From: Friedmanniella luteola
GTDB taxonomy: Bacteria > Actinomycetota > Actinomycetes > Propionibacteriales > Propionibacteriaceae
Direction of reading: 5' to 3'
DNA: 64,000 nucleotides
Assembly (NCBI RefSeq): GCF_900105065.1
Contig: NZ_LT629749.1
Span: 2,418,001-2,482,000, forward strand
The translations under genes were made by a program, and so were the position numbers. Shown here one piece after another: positions 26,313 to 35,998 of this stretch; within the stretch, counting starts at the first letter, position 1, and the number at the start of each line of letters is the position of its first letter. The notes under the pieces were generated by a model. The model searched no databases, was not told the origin of the DNA, and saw only the letters and a list, made by a program, of their open reading frames with translations.

Positions 26313-26387
26313 CGGCGCGCCCCCGGGTGCACGGAGGGGCCTGTTCACAAGGACTTCTGGGGACGGCACTGGCCCAGCGGTGCAGAA

Positions 26388-26393
26388 AGGCTA
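26388..26393 (-). promoter_or_regulatory. -10-like TAGCCT for gltB
   Basis: On the minus strand GCGTTAGCCTTTC contains TAGCCT; no good -35 is seen 17 bases upstream. The predicted start lies about 137 nt before the gltB ATG. Confidence 0.35.
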
Positions 26394-26676
26394 ACGCACA
26401 CTCTTCGCCCCCAGCGGCCCGTGGAGTTGCGCTGGGCGCCCCGGCGCGCGGGGTCGCTCCGGCCCGGGCTGAGATCTCCCGGCGGGGCGGTCGGTCACCG
26501 CCCGGAGCCGCTGTGATCGGCTGCAGCACGACGCATCTTCGCGTCGTCGGCGGTGGTGTGGTGCTGAGCACACCGGGGGCGACGGGCGGGACGCGGTGGC
26601 GTCGACCGTCGGCCCCAGCCTAGTCAGCCCGCGACGCCGGAGGCGAACGCGCGGACCGGCGTGGACAGCGGGCGGG

Positions 26677-27663
26677 TCAGGGAGCGGGGTCGCGCCCGGC
26701 GCGGCGGGCGTCGTCGGCGTCGACGGCCGAGGCGGTGGTGCTGGCGTCCACGTCGGCCGTGGTCCCGGCGTCGTCGGCCGGGTCCTCGAGCGGGCCGTCG
26801 ACGTCGTCCGCGTCCCCCGCGTCGCCCGCGTCCGCACCGGCGGGACGGGCCTCGACCACGGCCTCCCGGCCTGGTCGGTTGCGGACCAGCCAGACGAACA
26901 CGGCCGTGGCCACCAGGAACGCGATCAGGGCGGTGTAGTTGTTCAGCCGGAAGCCGCCGATCTCGTTGACCGTGTCGATTCGCAACGCCTCGATCCAGAA
27001 CCGGCCGGCGGAGTAGAGCGCCACGTAGAGGGCGAACACCTTGCCGTGGCCGAGGCGGAAGCGGCGGTCGAGCAGCACGAGGACCAGGGCGACGGCCAGG
27101 TTCCACAGCAGCTCGTAGAGGAAGGTCGGGTGGAAGGTCGCGAACGAGGCGTAGCCGGCGGGCCGGAACTGGGGGTCGATCTCCAGCGCCCACGGCAGCG
27201 AGGTGGGTCGGCCGAACAGCTCCTGGTTGAACCAGTTGCCGAGCCGGCCGATGGCCTGGGCGACGAGCACGGCCGGCGCCAGCGCGTCCAGCAGGGGCGG
27301 GAAGCGGACCCCGCGCCGCCGCGCGACGACGTAGGCCCCGGCCGCCCCGCCCGCCACCGCACCCCAGATGCCGAGGCCGCCGTTCCAGATCTTCAGCGCG
27401 TCGACCGGGTTGCGGCCGGGGCCGAAGTAGAGCTCGTAGTCGGTGATGACGTGGTAGACCCGGGCGCCGATGATGCCGCACGGGATGGCCGCGACCAGCA
27501 CGGTCTCCAGGCTCTCGGCCGAGCCGCCGCGGGCCCGCCAGCGACGGTTGGCGATGACCATCGCCACCACGATGCCGGCGATGATGCACAGCGCGTAGGC
27601 CCGGATCGGAAACGGTCCGAGGTACCAGACGCCGGAGCTGGGGCTGGGGATGGAGAGCAGCAC
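26677..27663 (-). CDS. lgt: Prolipoprotein diacylglyceryl transferase
   Basis: The protein has 328 residues and seven predicted membrane helices. The signature GRLGNWFNQELFGRPT (about residue 142) and the catalytic-region motifs near YHVITDYELYF and GKVFALYVALYS fit Lgt. It transfers diacylglyceryl from phosphatidylglycerol to lipobox cysteines. The last ~65 residues are an Asp/Ala-rich cytoplasmic tail, a common actinobacterial extension of no known role. It starts one base after the stop of the DsbA-like gene, so the MauE-DsbA-lgt genes form one operon segment. Confidence 0.96.
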   Translation of the reverse strand: MLLSIPSPSSGVWYLGPFPIRAYALCIIAGIVVAMVIANRRWRARGGSAESLETVLVAAIPCGIIGARVYHVITDYELYFGPGRNPVDALKIWNGGLGIWGAVAGGAAGAYVVARRRGVRFPPLLDALAPAVLVAQAIGRLGNWFNQELFGRPTSLPWALEIDPQFRPAGYASFATFHPTFLYELLWNLAVALVLVLLDRRFRLGHGKVFALYVALYSAGRFWIEALRIDTVNEIGGFRLNNYTALIAFLVATAVFVWLVRNRPGREAVVEARPAGADAGDAGDADDVDGPLEDPADDAGTTADVDASTTASAVDADDARRAGRDPAP

Positions 27664-27664
27664 G

Positions 27665-28414
27665 TCAGCTCTTCGCCTCGATCATGTTCCGCAGGCTCTC
27701 AGGGGTGAGGCCCTGCAGCGGCAGCGGCGCGCCGTCGAGGAACAGGGTGGGTGTGCCGGTGACGCCGGCGGTCTCGGCGGCCGCGTCGACCGCGTCGGCC
27801 CAGCCGACCTGCTCCCCGTCCCGCACGCAGGCGGTGAACCCCGCCGGCACCGTGGCGGTGCTGAGGGCGCCGAGCTGGAGCAGCTGGTCCTCGCTCCAGC
27901 CCAGCTGGGCGTTGGCGAACAGGCCGCGGTAGTAGCGCTCGCCGAACCCGGCCTCGGTGGCGCAGGCCATGCCCGCGGCGGCGCGGCCGGAGCCGGCGTC
28001 GATGAACGACATCGGCCAGACGGCCAGCCGGACCTGGCCCGCGTCGCGGGCGGCGTCGAGGACGGGCCCGAACTCCTCCTCGAAGTCGGCGCAGTGCGGG
28101 CAGTGGAAGTCCTCGTAGACGGTCAGCTCGACCGGCGCCGAGGCGCTGCCGAACCGGATCGGCTGTCCGTCGGTGAGCGGCTGGGGCGCGTCGGTGTAGG
28201 TCCCGGCGGGCACCGCCGACGGGCCCCGCCCCGTCCGCCAGGCCTGCAGCCCCAGACCGCCGCCCACCAGGGCGACGACGAGGACGGCCACGACCAGCAC
28301 CAGGCGGTTGCGGTCGCGACGCCGCTGCGCCGCCTGCTCGGCGGCCCGCCGGGAGGCCTCCTGCGCCGAGCGCGTCGCCCGCGGCCCCGGCCGTCCGGGT
28401 GTTCGGCTGCTCAC
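27665..28414 (-). CDS. Membrane-anchored DsbA-family thiol oxidoreductase
   Basis: The protein has 249 residues from the GTG at 28412-28414, which overlaps the stop of the MauE-like gene (GTGA). A basic N-terminus and one membrane helix (about 38-57) anchor an extracytoplasmic thioredoxin fold. The active site is C105-P-H-C108 (YEDFHCPHCADF) and the cis-Pro loop is VTGTPTLFLDG. It would form or shuffle disulfides in exported proteins. Its direct neighbours are a MauE/DoxX-type membrane protein (likely electron partner) and lgt. An in-frame start further upstream was rejected because it would lie inside the MauE gene. Confidence 0.9.
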   Translation of the reverse strand: MSSRTPGRPGPRATRSAQEASRRAAEQAAQRRRDRNRLVLVVAVLVVALVGGGLGLQAWRTGRGPSAVPAGTYTDAPQPLTDGQPIRFGSASAPVELTVYEDFHCPHCADFEEEFGPVLDAARDAGQVRLAVWPMSFIDAGSGRAAAGMACATEAGFGERYYRGLFANAQLGWSEDQLLQLGALSTATVPAGFTACVRDGEQVGWADAVDAAAETAGVTGTPTLFLDGAPLPLQGLTPESLRNMIEAKS

Positions 28415-28923
28415 CGGTGGTCCTCCAGCTCTCGACGTCCGACGGGGCCGGGCTCGAGGGCGAGCCGGCTGTGGGGCTGCCAGACCAGCCACAGGGCCAG
28501 CACCAGCAGCAGGGAGTCGCGGAGGATCTCCCCGGCGTAGTTGGTCTGACCGGCGGCCACGGTACCGCCGCCGCCGAAGCAGCCGCAGTCGATGCTCAGC
28601 CCGCGCTCAGCGGCCGACAGCACGGCGAGCACGAACACCGCGATCAGCGCGGCGCTCACCGCGCCCGCGACCCGGGTGAAGGCCCCGGCCGCCAGCACCA
28701 GGCCGAGGGCGATCTCGACGAAGGGCAGCCCCCAGCCCACCAGCGTCTCCAGCCCCGGCGGCAGCAGCTCGTAGGCGCGGACCGCGGCGACCGAGCTCTG
28801 CGGGTCGACCGCCTTGAGCCCGCCGGCGGCGAGGAAGACCCCGGCCAGCACCAGCCGGACCAGCGTCGACACCCACGGGGCGACGCGCTGGAAGCGGGTA
28901 CGGACGGGAGCGCGCGCGATCAC
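28411..28923 (-). CDS. MauE/DoxX-family redox-associated membrane protein
   Basis: The protein has 170 residues with four membrane helices (about 17-36, 58-80, 84-106 and 132-150). The motif SIDCGCFGGGG after the third helix is the cysteine pair typical of MauE-like proteins that exchange electrons with a DsbA-type partner, which is encoded directly downstream with a GTGA overlap. The pair probably controls thiol redox state outside the membrane. A seven-base-pair hairpin (28923-28941) overlaps the start codon and ribosome binding region. A 101-nt gap separates it from trpA upstream. Confidence 0.85.
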   Translation of the reverse strand: MIARAPVRTRFQRVAPWVSTLVRLVLAGVFLAAGGLKAVDPQSSVAAVRAYELLPPGLETLVGWGLPFVEIALGLVLAAGAFTRVAGAVSAALIAVFVLAVLSAAERGLSIDCGCFGGGGTVAAGQTNYAGEILRDSLLLVLALWLVWQPHSRLALEPGPVGRRELEDHR

Positions 28924-29025
28924 CGGGAGACCTGCTCCCGGGCGGCGGAGGCGGTCATGCCGGCGGCACCGGTCCGGGTCCCGGGCGGGCGGGGCGCCCC
29001 ACGAGGTGGGTGGTCACGGCAGTCC

Positions 29026-29901
29026 TCAACGAGCGACCGGCGCGGAGGTTCCCGACCGGACGCCCTCGACGAGGTCGGCGACGACGGCGCGCAGCCGGGA
29101 CAGGTCCTCGGGCGTCCCGGCGTCCTCGGCCTCGAGCAGGGCCTTCACCAGCGCCGACCCGACGATGACGGCGTCGGCGAAGCCGAGCACCTCGCGGGCC
29201 TGCTCCCCGTTGGACACCCCGAGCCCGACGCCGACGGCGGCGTCCGGCGCGACCGCCCGGATCCGCTCAACCAGCGCGGGCGCGGCGGACGAGGTGCTGG
29301 TACGGGCTCCGGTCACGCCCATCACGGAGGTGGCGTAGACCCAGCCCCGGCAGGCGGCGACGGTGGCCGCCAGCCGCTCGTCGGTGGAGGACGGTGAGAC
29401 CAGGAAGATGCGGTCGAGGCCGTGCGCGTCGGAGACGGCCAGCCACTCCTCCGCCTCGTCCGGGGTCAGGTCCGGGGTGATCGCCCCGGCCCCGCCGGCG
29501 GCGGCGAGGTCGCGGGCGAACCGGTCCGGGCCGTAGCGCTCCACCAGGTTCCAGTAGGTCATGACGACGGCGGCCGTGCCGGTGGAGGCGACGGCCTCGA
29601 CGGCGGCGAAGGCGTCGGCCGTGCGGACGCCGCGCTCCAGCGCCCGGGTGCCGGCGCGCTGGATGGTGACGCCGTCCATCATCGGGTCGGAGTACGGCAT
29701 CCCGACCTCCACGAGGTCCACGCCCGGGCCGTCGCCGTCCCCGGCCAGCGCTCGCAGGGCGGCCAGCGAGCGGGGGACGTCGGGGTAGCCGACGTGCAGG
29801 AAGCCGACCAGGGCACCACGGCCCTGGGCCCGGCACTCGGCGAACACCCGGCCCGTGCGGCCCAGGTCGAACCGGGGCTGGGTCGGAGCCGCGGCGGTCA
29901 C
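29026..29901 (-). CDS. trpA: Tryptophan synthase alpha chain
   Basis: The protein has 291 residues. The TIM-barrel motifs are in place: [21 protein letters not shown] with the catalytic acids, [24 protein letters not shown] and [13 protein letters not shown]. It cleaves indole-3-glycerol phosphate to indole, passed to TrpB. The GTG at 29899-29901 overlaps the trpB stop (GTGA), the usual coupling for a two-subunit enzyme. It is the last trp gene of the operon. Confidence 0.96.
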   Translation of the reverse strand: MTAAAPTQPRFDLGRTGRVFAECRAQGRGALVGFLHVGYPDVPRSLAALRALAGDGDGPGVDLVEVGMPYSDPMMDGVTIQRAGTRALERGVRTADAFAAVEAVASTGTAAVVMTYWNLVERYGPDRFARDLAAAGGAGAITPDLTPDEAEEWLAVSDAHGLDRIFLVSPSSTDERLAATVAACRGWVYATSVMGVTGARTSTSSAAPALVERIRAVAPDAAVGVGLGVSNGEQAREVLGFADAVIVGSALVKALLEAEDAGTPEDLSRLRAVVADLVEGVRSGTSAPVAR

Positions 29902-31304
29902 AGCTGCACCCCGGTGGTGCTGGCCGGTCCCTCCTCCTGCAGGCCGAGGTCGATCTCCTCCTCGGCGCTCAGGTCGGTGCCGACGGGCTGACCGGACTCG
30001 GAGCCGGTCCCGCGGGTGTCGATGCCGAACCACTGGATGGCGGTGTCGACGTCCTTGTCCCCCCGCCCGGAGAGGTTGACCAGGATCAGCGCCGGCTCGC
30101 CGTCGGCGCGCGCCGGCATCCGCCGGGCCAGCCGCACCGCCCCGGCCAGGCCGTGGGCCGACTCGATCGCGGGCAGGATGCCCTCGGTCCTGCAGAGCAG
30201 GGCGAAGGCCTCCATGGCCTCGCGGTCGGTGACCGGCTCGTAGTGCGCCCGGCCGGTGGCGGCCAGGTAGGAGTGCTCCGGCCCGACGCCCGGGTAGTCC
30301 AGGCCGGCCGAGATGGAGTGCGACTCCCGCGTCTGGCCGTCCTCGTCCTGCAGCACGAACGTCCGCATGCCGTGCAGCACCCCGATCTCGCCCGCGGAGA
30401 TGGTCGCGGCGTGCCGGCCCGTCTCCAGGCCGTCACCGCCGGCCTCGAAGCCGTACAGGGCCACGTCGGGGTCGGGGATGAAGTCGGCGAAGATGCCGAG
30501 GGCGTTGGAGCCGCCCCCGACGCAGGCGGCGACGGCGTCGGGGAGCCGGCCGTACCGGTCGAGCACCTGGGCGCGCGCCTCCGTGCTGATCACCCGCTGG
30601 AACTCCCGGACCAGCATCGGGAAGGGGTGCGGGCCGGCGACGGTGCCGATCAGGTAGTGGGTGTCGTCGACGGAGGCGACCCAGTCACGCATCGCGTCGT
30701 TCATCGCGTCCTTGAGCGTCTGCGTGCCCGACTCGACGGCGATCACCTCCGCCCCCAGCAGCCGCATCCGGGCGACGTTCAGCGCCTGCCGCTCGGTGTC
30801 GACCTTGCCCATGTAGACGGTGCAGCTGAGCCCGAACAGGGCGGCCGCGGTCGCGGTGGCGACCCCGTGCTGGCCGGCTCCGGTCTCGGCGATGACCCGG
30901 GTCTTGCCCATCCGCTTCGTCAGCAGCGCCTGGCCCAGCACGTTGTTGATCTTGTGGGACCCGGTGTGGTTGAGGTCCTCCCGCTTGAGCAGGACGCGCG
31001 GTGCCGGGCCCTGCTCGGGCGCGCAGGCGGCGGCGAAGCGGTGGGCCTCGGTGAGCGGCGTCGGCCGTCCGGTGTAGTCCTTCAGCAGTGCGTCGAGCTC
31101 GGCGTGGAAGGCGGGGTCGACCATGGCGGCCCGGAACTCGCGCTCCAGCTGCCCGAGGGCCGCGTACAGCGCCTCCGGCACGAACTTGCCGCCGAACTGC
31201 TCGAAGTGACCGCCCGCGTCGGGGTGCCGGAGCGCCTCCTCCAGCCAGCCCGGCGCACGGTCGGCCGGGTCGCTGGCGGTGGGCGGGGCGGCTGAGGTGG
31301 TCAC
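29898..31304 (-). CDS. trpB: Tryptophan synthase beta chain
   Basis: The protein has 468 residues. The PLP lysine is K118 in [29 protein letters not shown] and the phosphate-binding [12 protein letters not shown] are also conserved. It condenses indole with serine. The C-terminus runs about 45 residues past the usual SGRGDKD end, finishing in an acidic tail. The GTG at 31302-31304 is preceded by AAGGAAG. Between trpC and this start lie two stem-loops (31335-31393), an unusual feature inside a biosynthetic operon. Confidence 0.96.
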   Translation of the reverse strand: MTTSAAPPTASDPADRAPGWLEEALRHPDAGGHFEQFGGKFVPEALYAALGQLEREFRAAMVDPAFHAELDALLKDYTGRPTPLTEAHRFAAACAPEQGPAPRVLLKREDLNHTGSHKINNVLGQALLTKRMGKTRVIAETGAGQHGVATATAAALFGLSCTVYMGKVDTERQALNVARMRLLGAEVIAVESGTQTLKDAMNDAMRDWVASVDDTHYLIGTVAGPHPFPMLVREFQRVISTEARAQVLDRYGRLPDAVAACVGGGSNALGIFADFIPDPDVALYGFEAGGDGLETGRHAATISAGEIGVLHGMRTFVLQDEDGQTRESHSISAGLDYPGVGPEHSYLAATGRAHYEPVTDREAMEAFALLCRTEGILPAIESAHGLAGAVRLARRMPARADGEPALILVNLSGRGDKDVDTAIQWFGIDTRGTGSESGQPVGTDLSAEEEIDLGLQEEGPASTTGVQL

Positions 31305-31334
31305 GGTGCTTCCTTCTGTGTTCTCGGGCCGGAC

Positions 31335-31361
31335 GGACGCCGGTCGTGCGGACCGGCGTCC
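31335..31361. promoter_or_regulatory. Perfect 11-bp stem-loop upstream of trpB
   Basis: GGACGCCGGTC (31335-31345) pairs exactly with 31351-31361 around a five-base loop. On the minus strand it is the second hairpin after trpC and ends about 30 nt before the trpB start codon. Confidence 0.6.
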
Positions 31362-31372
31362 GGGGGCTCTGG

Positions 31373-31393
31373 GCACCCGGCGCTGCCGGGTGC
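31373..31393. promoter_or_regulatory. Perfect 9-bp stem-loop after trpC
   Basis: GCACCCGGC (31373-31381) pairs with GCCGGGTGC (31385-31393) around a three-base loop, nine bases after the trpC stop codon on the minus strand. It could be a leaky terminator or an mRNA processing site. Confidence 0.55.
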
Positions 31394-31401
31394 GGTGCGG
31401 G

Positions 31402-32205
31402 TCAGGACTTGTGCAGGGCGGGGTGGGCGCCGGCGGCGACGAGGTCGGCGACCCCGGTGCGCGGGTCGCGCCCGGTCACCAGCGCCTCCCCCACGAGGAC
31501 GACGTCGGCACCGGACCGGGCCAGCTCGATGACGTCGTGCGGGCCGCGCACCCCCGACTCGGCGACGCGGACGATGCCGTCGGGGATCAGCGGGGCGGTG
31601 CGGGCGAACGTCGTCGGGTCGACCTCGAGGGTCTGCAGGTTGCGGGCGTTGACGCCGATGATCCGGGCCCCGGCGTCGACGGCCCGGGACACCTCCTCCG
31701 GGCTGTGCACCTCGACCAGCGGGGTGAGCCCGATCGACACGGCCCGCTCCACGAGGCAGATCAGCTCGTCGTCGGTCAGCGCCGCCACGATCAGCAGCAC
31801 CAGGTCCGCCCCCGCGGCCCGGGCCTCGAACAGCTGGTAGGCGGTGACGATGAAGTCCTTGCGCAGCACCGGCACCTCGACCGCGCGCCGGACCCGGACG
31901 AGGTCGTCGAGCGAGCCGGAGAAGCGTCGGCCCTCGGTCAGCACCGAGATGGCCGCGGCCCCGCCGGCGGCGTACTCCCCCGCCAGCCAGGCCGGGTCGC
32001 CGATCTCGGCCAGCGCGCCCTTGCTGGGACTGGCCCGCTTGACCTCCGCGATCACCGCGACCCCGGGTCCGCGGAGGACGGGCATCGGGTCGAGCGCGTC
32101 GTCGACGTGCTGCACGCGCTCCTTGAGCAGCTGCAGCGGCACCTGCTCCTGACGCAGGGCCAGGTCCTCACGGACCCCCGCGAGGATGTCGTCCAGGGCT
32201 CCCAT
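31402..32205 (-). CDS. trpC: Indole-3-glycerol phosphate synthase
   Basis: The protein has 267 residues, a normal monofunctional TrpC. Motifs: [49 protein letters not shown] and [11 protein letters not shown], covering the catalytic Lys and Glu residues of the barrel. It closes the indole ring from carboxyphenylamino-deoxyribulose phosphate. The gene follows the HGxxPAAW gene by 12 nt and is separated from trpB by 97 nt with two hairpins. Confidence 0.97.
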   Translation of the reverse strand: MGALDDILAGVREDLALRQEQVPLQLLKERVQHVDDALDPMPVLRGPGVAVIAEVKRASPSKGALAEIGDPAWLAGEYAAGGAAAISVLTEGRRFSGSLDDLVRVRRAVEVPVLRKDFIVTAYQLFEARAAGADLVLLIVAALTDDELICLVERAVSIGLTPLVEVHSPEEVSRAVDAGARIIGVNARNLQTLEVDPTTFARTAPLIPDGIVRVAESGVRGPHDVIELARSGADVVLVGEALVTGRDPRTGVADLVAAGAHPALHKS

Positions 32206-32217
32206 CCGCTCAGCCCG

Positions 32218-32448
32218 TCACAGCGCGCCGTGCCCGCGCACCTGGAGGACTTTGGTGGCGACGAGCGCGACGACGATGACGGCGACGGCGATCCCGAACA
32301 GCACCCAGTTCTGCATCATCACGGCGATGCCGCCGAGGATGAAGGCGAGCATCGCCAGCAGGCTGCCGGCCCACGCAGCGGCCGTCCGGCCGTGGTGGAC
32401 CTGCCGGCCGGCTTCGGCTCGGGACCCGGTCTCGGTGTTCTCTGCCAT
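32218..32448 (-). CDS. HGxxPAAW-family small membrane protein
   Basis: The protein has 76 residues. A hydrophilic N-terminus ends in HHGRTAAAWAG (about residues 18-28), a variant of the family's HGxxPAAW motif with Thr-Ala in place of Pro. Two membrane helices follow (about 28-45 and 48-66). The family is found almost only in actinobacterial trp operons between trpE and trpC, as here. Its function is unknown; position suggests a link to tryptophan synthesis. Confidence 0.85.
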   Translation of the reverse strand: MAENTETGSRAEAGRQVHHGRTAAAWAGSLLAMLAFILGGIAVMMQNWVLFGIAVAVIVVALVATKVLQVRGHGAL

Positions 32449-32482
32449 ACGTCCTCATTCGGGGGGAGGTGGGAGGGGCCGA

Positions 32483-33130
32483 TCACTCCCGCCCATCATG
32501 TCCCCTCGTGCCCTCTGGACGCACATCCGGGGCGGTGGCCTCCACCGACCCCGGCGTGGTGGTGGGGTCCAGGCCCGCGTCCTGCGCCCGCCAGACCGCG
32601 GCCGGGTCGTCCTCGGCGGCGGTGGCGGCGGCGACGGCCGCCGTCCGGGTGAAGCGGTCCGCGCGCTGCGGCCAGCGCGGGGCGGTGACGGCGACGAGCA
32701 CGCCGCCGGCCAGCACCAGGGCGCCGGCGGCGGCGTAGGCCCACGACCAGCCGGTGGCCACGAGGCCGTACTGCTCGACCAGGCTGACCTGCCGCACGGA
32801 GGTCCGGACGGCCGCGTCGCTCGGCCGCAGGCCCAGCGACCCGACGAGCACGGCGCCGACCCCGGCCAGGGCGAGCAGCACCCCCACCACCTGCCGGCCC
32901 CGGGTGCGCAGCACCAGCACCAGCAGCCAGCCGGCCAGCGCGACCACCCCGAGCGCCTGCGCCAGCCCGGCCGTCGTCGCCGTGCCGGTGAACGCCACGT
33001 CGACGCCCTCAGCGGTCGCGCGCCACCAGGGCTGGGCGCCCGTGACCAGGGTCAGGGCGCCGCCGAGCAGCCCCGGCACCAGCGCGCGGCCGCGCAGCCG
33101 GGTCCCGGGCCGAGGGGCGTCGTCGCTCAT
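32483..33130 (-). CDS. Trp biosynthesis-associated membrane protein (TIGR02234 type)
   Basis: The protein has 215 residues with four membrane helices (about 18-32, 57-75, 83-102 and 132-155). The early TGAQPWWRATAEG stretch and the TGWSWAYAAAGAL segment before the last helix fit the trp-operon membrane protein family seen as Rv1610 in mycobacteria. The function is unknown. The ATG overlaps the trpE stop (ATGA at 33127-33130), so it is translationally coupled to anthranilate synthase. The tail of about 50 residues is hydrophilic. Confidence 0.85.
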   Translation of the reverse strand: MSDDAPRPGTRLRGRALVPGLLGGALTLVTGAQPWWRATAEGVDVAFTGTATTAGLAQALGVVALAGWLLVLVLRTRGRQVVGVLLALAGVGAVLVGSLGLRPSDAAVRTSVRQVSLVEQYGLVATGWSWAYAAAGALVLAGGVLVAVTAPRWPQRADRFTRTAAVAAATAAEDDPAAVWRAQDAGLDPTTTPGSVEATAPDVRPEGTRGHDGRE

Positions 33131-34701
33131 CCGGTGGGGCCGGCGGGCACGGCGGCGGCGGTCGAGCCGACGGACCCGGTGAGGGGGGTGAAGGTCTGCG
33201 CCACCGAGATCGCCCGGACGACGGCCGCGGCCTTGTTCTGCGACTCCTGGTCCTCGGTGGGCGGGTCGGAGTCGGCGACGATGCCCCCGCCGGCCTGCAC
33301 GTAGGCCGTGCCGTCCTTGAGCAGCGCCGTCCGGATGGCGATGGCCGCGTCGGCGTCGCCGGCGAAGTCCAGGTAGCCGACGACCCCGCCGTACAGCGCC
33401 CGCCGGGACACCTCCAGCCCGTCGATGATCTCCATCGCCCGGACCTTGGGGGCGCCCGAGAGGGTGCCGGCGGGGAAGGCGGCCAGCACGACGTCGAGGG
33501 CGGTGCGGCCCTCCGCGACCCGCCCGGTCACCGTCGACTCCAGGTGCATGATGTGGCTGTAGCGGCGGACCTCCATGAACTCCACGACCTCCACCGAGCC
33601 GGGGTCGCACACCCGGCCGAGGTCGTTGCGGCCGAGGTCCACCAGCATCACGTGCTCGGCGCGCTCCTTCGGGTCGGCCAGCAGCTCGGCCTCCAGGGCC
33701 GCGTCCTCCGCCGGCGTCGCGCCCCGCGGCTTGGAGCCCGCGATCGGGTGCGTGACCGCGGTCCGGCCCGTGACGGTGACCAGCGCCTCGGGGCTGGAGC
33801 CGACGATGTCGAACGGCCGGCCGTCCGCGTCCTCCAGCCGCACCAGGTACATGTACGGGCTCGGGTTCGTCAGCCGCAGCACCCGGTAGATGTCCAGGGC
33901 GTCGGCGGTGGTGTCCACCTCGAAGCGCTGGCTGACCACCACCTGGAAGGCCTCGCCGGCCTTGATCTCCTCGACCGCGGACCGGACGGCGGACTGGAAC
34001 GCCTCCGGGCTGCGCTGCCGGCGCACCGGCAGCAGGTGGTCGAACCGGACGTCGACCGCCGAGGACGGCGTCGGCTCGGCCAGGCGGGCGGCCATCGCCT
34101 CCACCCGGGCGACGGCGTCGGCGTGGGCCTCGTCGACCCGCTCGTCCGAGCCGTCGAAGTTGATCGCGTTGGCGACCAGCCAGACCTGGCCGGTGTGGTG
34201 GTCGAGCACCGCGAGGTCGGCGACCAGCAGGAAGCCCAGCTCGGGGATGTCCAGGTCGCGGGGGTTGCTGTCGGGCAGGTGCTCCACCCGGCGGACGGCG
34301 TCGTAGCCGAGGTAGCCGACCAGGCCGGAGGTGAAGGGCGGCAGCACCCCGCCCCCCTGGTCGGCTCCGGCCGCCGGGGTGTGCAGCAGCCGCAGGGTCT
34401 CGCGCAGCGCGTCGAGCGGGTCCCCACCCGTGGGCAGGCCGGCCGGGGCGTGCCCGGTCCAGACCGCCTCCCCGTCGCGCTCGGTCAACGTGGCCACGGA
34501 GCTGACGCCGACGAAGGAGTAGCGGGACCAGACGCCCTGCTCGGCCGACTCCAGCAGGTAGCTGCCGGGCCGGTTGCGGGAGAGCTTGGCGTACAGGCCG
34601 ACGGCGGTCTCGCCGTCGGCCAGCACCCGGGCGTGCACGGGGACGACGCGGCGCTCGGCACCCTGCGCGCGGAAGCCCTCGAGGTCGGGGGTGACGATCA
34701 T
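33127..34701 (-). CDS. trpE: Anthranilate synthase component I
   Basis: The protein has 524 residues. The N-terminal feedback site motif SYLLES (about residue 48) is present. The chorismate-binding half has [29 protein letters not shown] sequence (here [14 protein letters not shown]), [37 protein letters not shown], and [12 protein letters not shown]. It makes anthranilate from chorismate with a TrpG glutaminase encoded elsewhere. The start overlaps the hisI stop (ATGA at 34698-34701), so the trp operon begins directly behind a histidine gene. Confidence 0.97.
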   Translation of the reverse strand: MIVTPDLEGFRAQGAERRVVPVHARVLADGETAVGLYAKLSRNRPGSYLLESAEQGVWSRYSFVGVSSVATLTERDGEAVWTGHAPAGLPTGGDPLDALRETLRLLHTPAAGADQGGGVLPPFTSGLVGYLGYDAVRRVEHLPDSNPRDLDIPELGFLLVADLAVLDHHTGQVWLVANAINFDGSDERVDEAHADAVARVEAMAARLAEPTPSSAVDVRFDHLLPVRRQRSPEAFQSAVRSAVEEIKAGEAFQVVVSQRFEVDTTADALDIYRVLRLTNPSPYMYLVRLEDADGRPFDIVGSSPEALVTVTGRTAVTHPIAGSKPRGATPAEDAALEAELLADPKERAEHVMLVDLGRNDLGRVCDPGSVEVVEFMEVRRYSHIMHLESTVTGRVAEGRTALDVVLAAFPAGTLSGAPKVRAMEIIDGLEVSRRALYGGVVGYLDFAGDADAAIAIRTALLKDGTAYVQAGGGIVADSDPPTEDQESQNKAAAVVRAISVAQTFTPLTGSVGSTAAAVPAGPTG

Positions 34702-35159
34702 GCGCCGGTCACCGTCCGCGCACCGCTCACCGAGAGCGGCTGCTGGGCCAGGGCGCCGGAGGGCTCACCGAGGACGGCGGGCAGCACCCGCGCGTCGAAG
34801 CAGGTGGTGTCGCCGGTGTGGCAGGCCGGGCCCTCCTGGATGACCGTGACCAGCAGGGTGTCGCCGTCGCAGTCCAGGCGCACGTCCCGGACCCACTGCC
34901 GGTGCCCGCTGGACTCCCCCTTGACCCAGTACTCGCCCCGGCTGCGGGACCAGAACGTCGAGCGGCCGGTGGTCAGGGTGCGGTGCAGCGCCTCGTCGTC
35001 CATCCAGCCCACCATCAGCACGGCGCGGCTCTGCTCGTCCTGGACCACGGCGGGCACCAGGCCGGCGGCGTCGCGGCGCAGCAGGGCGGCCACGGCCGGG
35101 TCGAGGTCGGAGACCGGCAGGAGGGGGTCGGGTGAGCGGTGGTCGGGCGGGGTGGGCAC
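34698..35159 (-). CDS. hisI: Phosphoribosyl-AMP cyclohydrolase
   Basis: The protein has 153 residues from GTG 35157-35159. Conserved features are [31 protein letters not shown], and the metal-binding stretch [13 protein letters not shown] with the cysteines of CHTGDTTCF. It opens the purine ring of phosphoribosyl-AMP in histidine synthesis. The usual HisF neighbour would lie upstream but the divergent gene at 35257 stands there instead. About 30 extra C-terminal residues follow the core. It is the first gene of the hisI-trpE-trp run. Confidence 0.94.
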   Translation of the reverse strand: MPTPPDHRSPDPLLPVSDLDPAVAALLRRDAAGLVPAVVQDEQSRAVLMVGWMDDEALHRTLTTGRSTFWSRSRGEYWVKGESSGHRQWVRDVRLDCDGDTLLVTVIQEGPACHTGDTTCFDARVLPAVLGEPSGALAQQPLSVSGARTVTGA

Positions 35160-35242
35160 GCGCCCATTGTCCACAGCGCCGCGGCGGGGCGCGAACGCGT
35201 TCAGCGGCTCCCGGAGCTCCGACCTCGCCAGGTGGGCAGGTC

Positions 35243-35248
35243 TAGCAT
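35243..35248 (+). promoter_or_regulatory. -10 hexamer TAGCAT of a predicted leaderless mRNA
   Basis: TAGCAT ends eight bases before the GTG at 35257, with no Shine-Dalgarno. Confidence 0.45.
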
Positions 35249-35256
35249 GGTCGCTC

Positions 35257-35913
35257 GTGACCTTCGCCAAGGACGAGCGCTCGGCGCTGTGCGACCTGCT
35301 CGACCAGGTCGGGCCCGACGCGCCCACGCTGTGCGAGGGCTGGGACGCCCACGCCCTGACCGTGCACCTCTGGATCCGCGAGACCGACCCCGTCGGCGTC
35401 ACCGGGATGGTGGCCCGGCCGCTCTCCGGGCTGCTCGAGCGGCGGATGGCCGAGGTGCGGCAGCGCTGGGAGTTCCCCGAGCTGGTGGACCGGATCCGCA
35501 AGGGCCCGGCCCGGCTCTCGGTCTTCGCCATCCCCGGGGTGGACGAGGGCGCCAACACGACCGAGTACTTCGTGCACCACGAGGACGTCCGCCGCGCCGG
35601 CGACGCACCGCAGCCCTCCCGGGTGCTGGCGCCCGACGTCGAGGAGTGGATGTGGCGCCGGCTGAAGCTGCTGGCGCGTGCCTGGTTCCGCCGCGCACCC
35701 GTCGGGGTGGTGCTGGAGCGGCTCGGCAGCGCCGAGGCCGACGGCGAGCCGGAGACGATCCGGGCCACCGGCGGCGCGCGCACCGTGACGCTGGTCGGCC
35801 AGCCGAGCGAGCTGATGGTCTACGCCCACGGCCGGACGGCCGTCGCCGAGGTCAAGCTGGTCGGCGAGCCGGACGCCGTCGCCGAGCTCGGCGGGGCCGA
35901 CTTCCACGTCTGA
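35257..35913 (+). CDS. TIGR03085-family protein (DinB/mycothiol-maleylpyruvate isomerase-like)
   Basis: The protein has 218 residues. The start [29 protein letters not shown] and the following HLWIRETDP fit TIGR03085, an actinobacterial branch of the DinB/MDMPI helical metal-binding fold. His residues at HALTVHLW and [11 protein letters not shown] could provide the metal triad, and the C-terminal half carries a strand-rich domain ending [10 protein letters not shown]. Such proteins may use mycothiol; the reaction is unknown. GTG 35257 fits family starts and has a TAGCAT hexamer eight bases upstream. It is divergent from hisI. Confidence 0.82.
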   Translation: MTFAKDERSALCDLLDQVGPDAPTLCEGWDAHALTVHLWIRETDPVGVTGMVARPLSGLLERRMAEVRQRWEFPELVDRIRKGPARLSVFAIPGVDEGANTTEYFVHHEDVRRAGDAPQPSRVLAPDVEEWMWRRLKLLARAWFRRAPVGVVLERLGSAEADGEPETIRATGGARTVTLVGQPSELMVYAHGRTAVAEVKLVGEPDAVAELGGADFHV

Positions 35914-35998
35914 GCGCCGGCCGGGCCCGCCTGGGTCGGCCGCCTACGCTGGCCGCACCACGCCGGAGCGGCGCGGTCCCCCGAGCCCCAGGAGCACC

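Larger units (their letters stand above)
26245..26676. other. 432-nt gap between lgt and gltB
   Basis: No credible gene is seen. On the minus strand it holds, in order from lgt: a hairpin ACGACGC/GCGTCGT (26541-26547 with 26528-26534), a GC-rich stretch, a -10-like TAGCCT (26393-26388), a seven-codon open frame (26312-26289) and the gltB ribosome binding site. It probably contains the lgt terminator and the gltB promoter. No convincing GlnR or AmtR box was found by eye. Confidence 0.5.

Noticed and set aside
21589-26394. A 1601-codon open frame on the plus strand
   Set aside because: It is antisense to gltB, has low-complexity composition typical of high-GC shadow frames and no homology.
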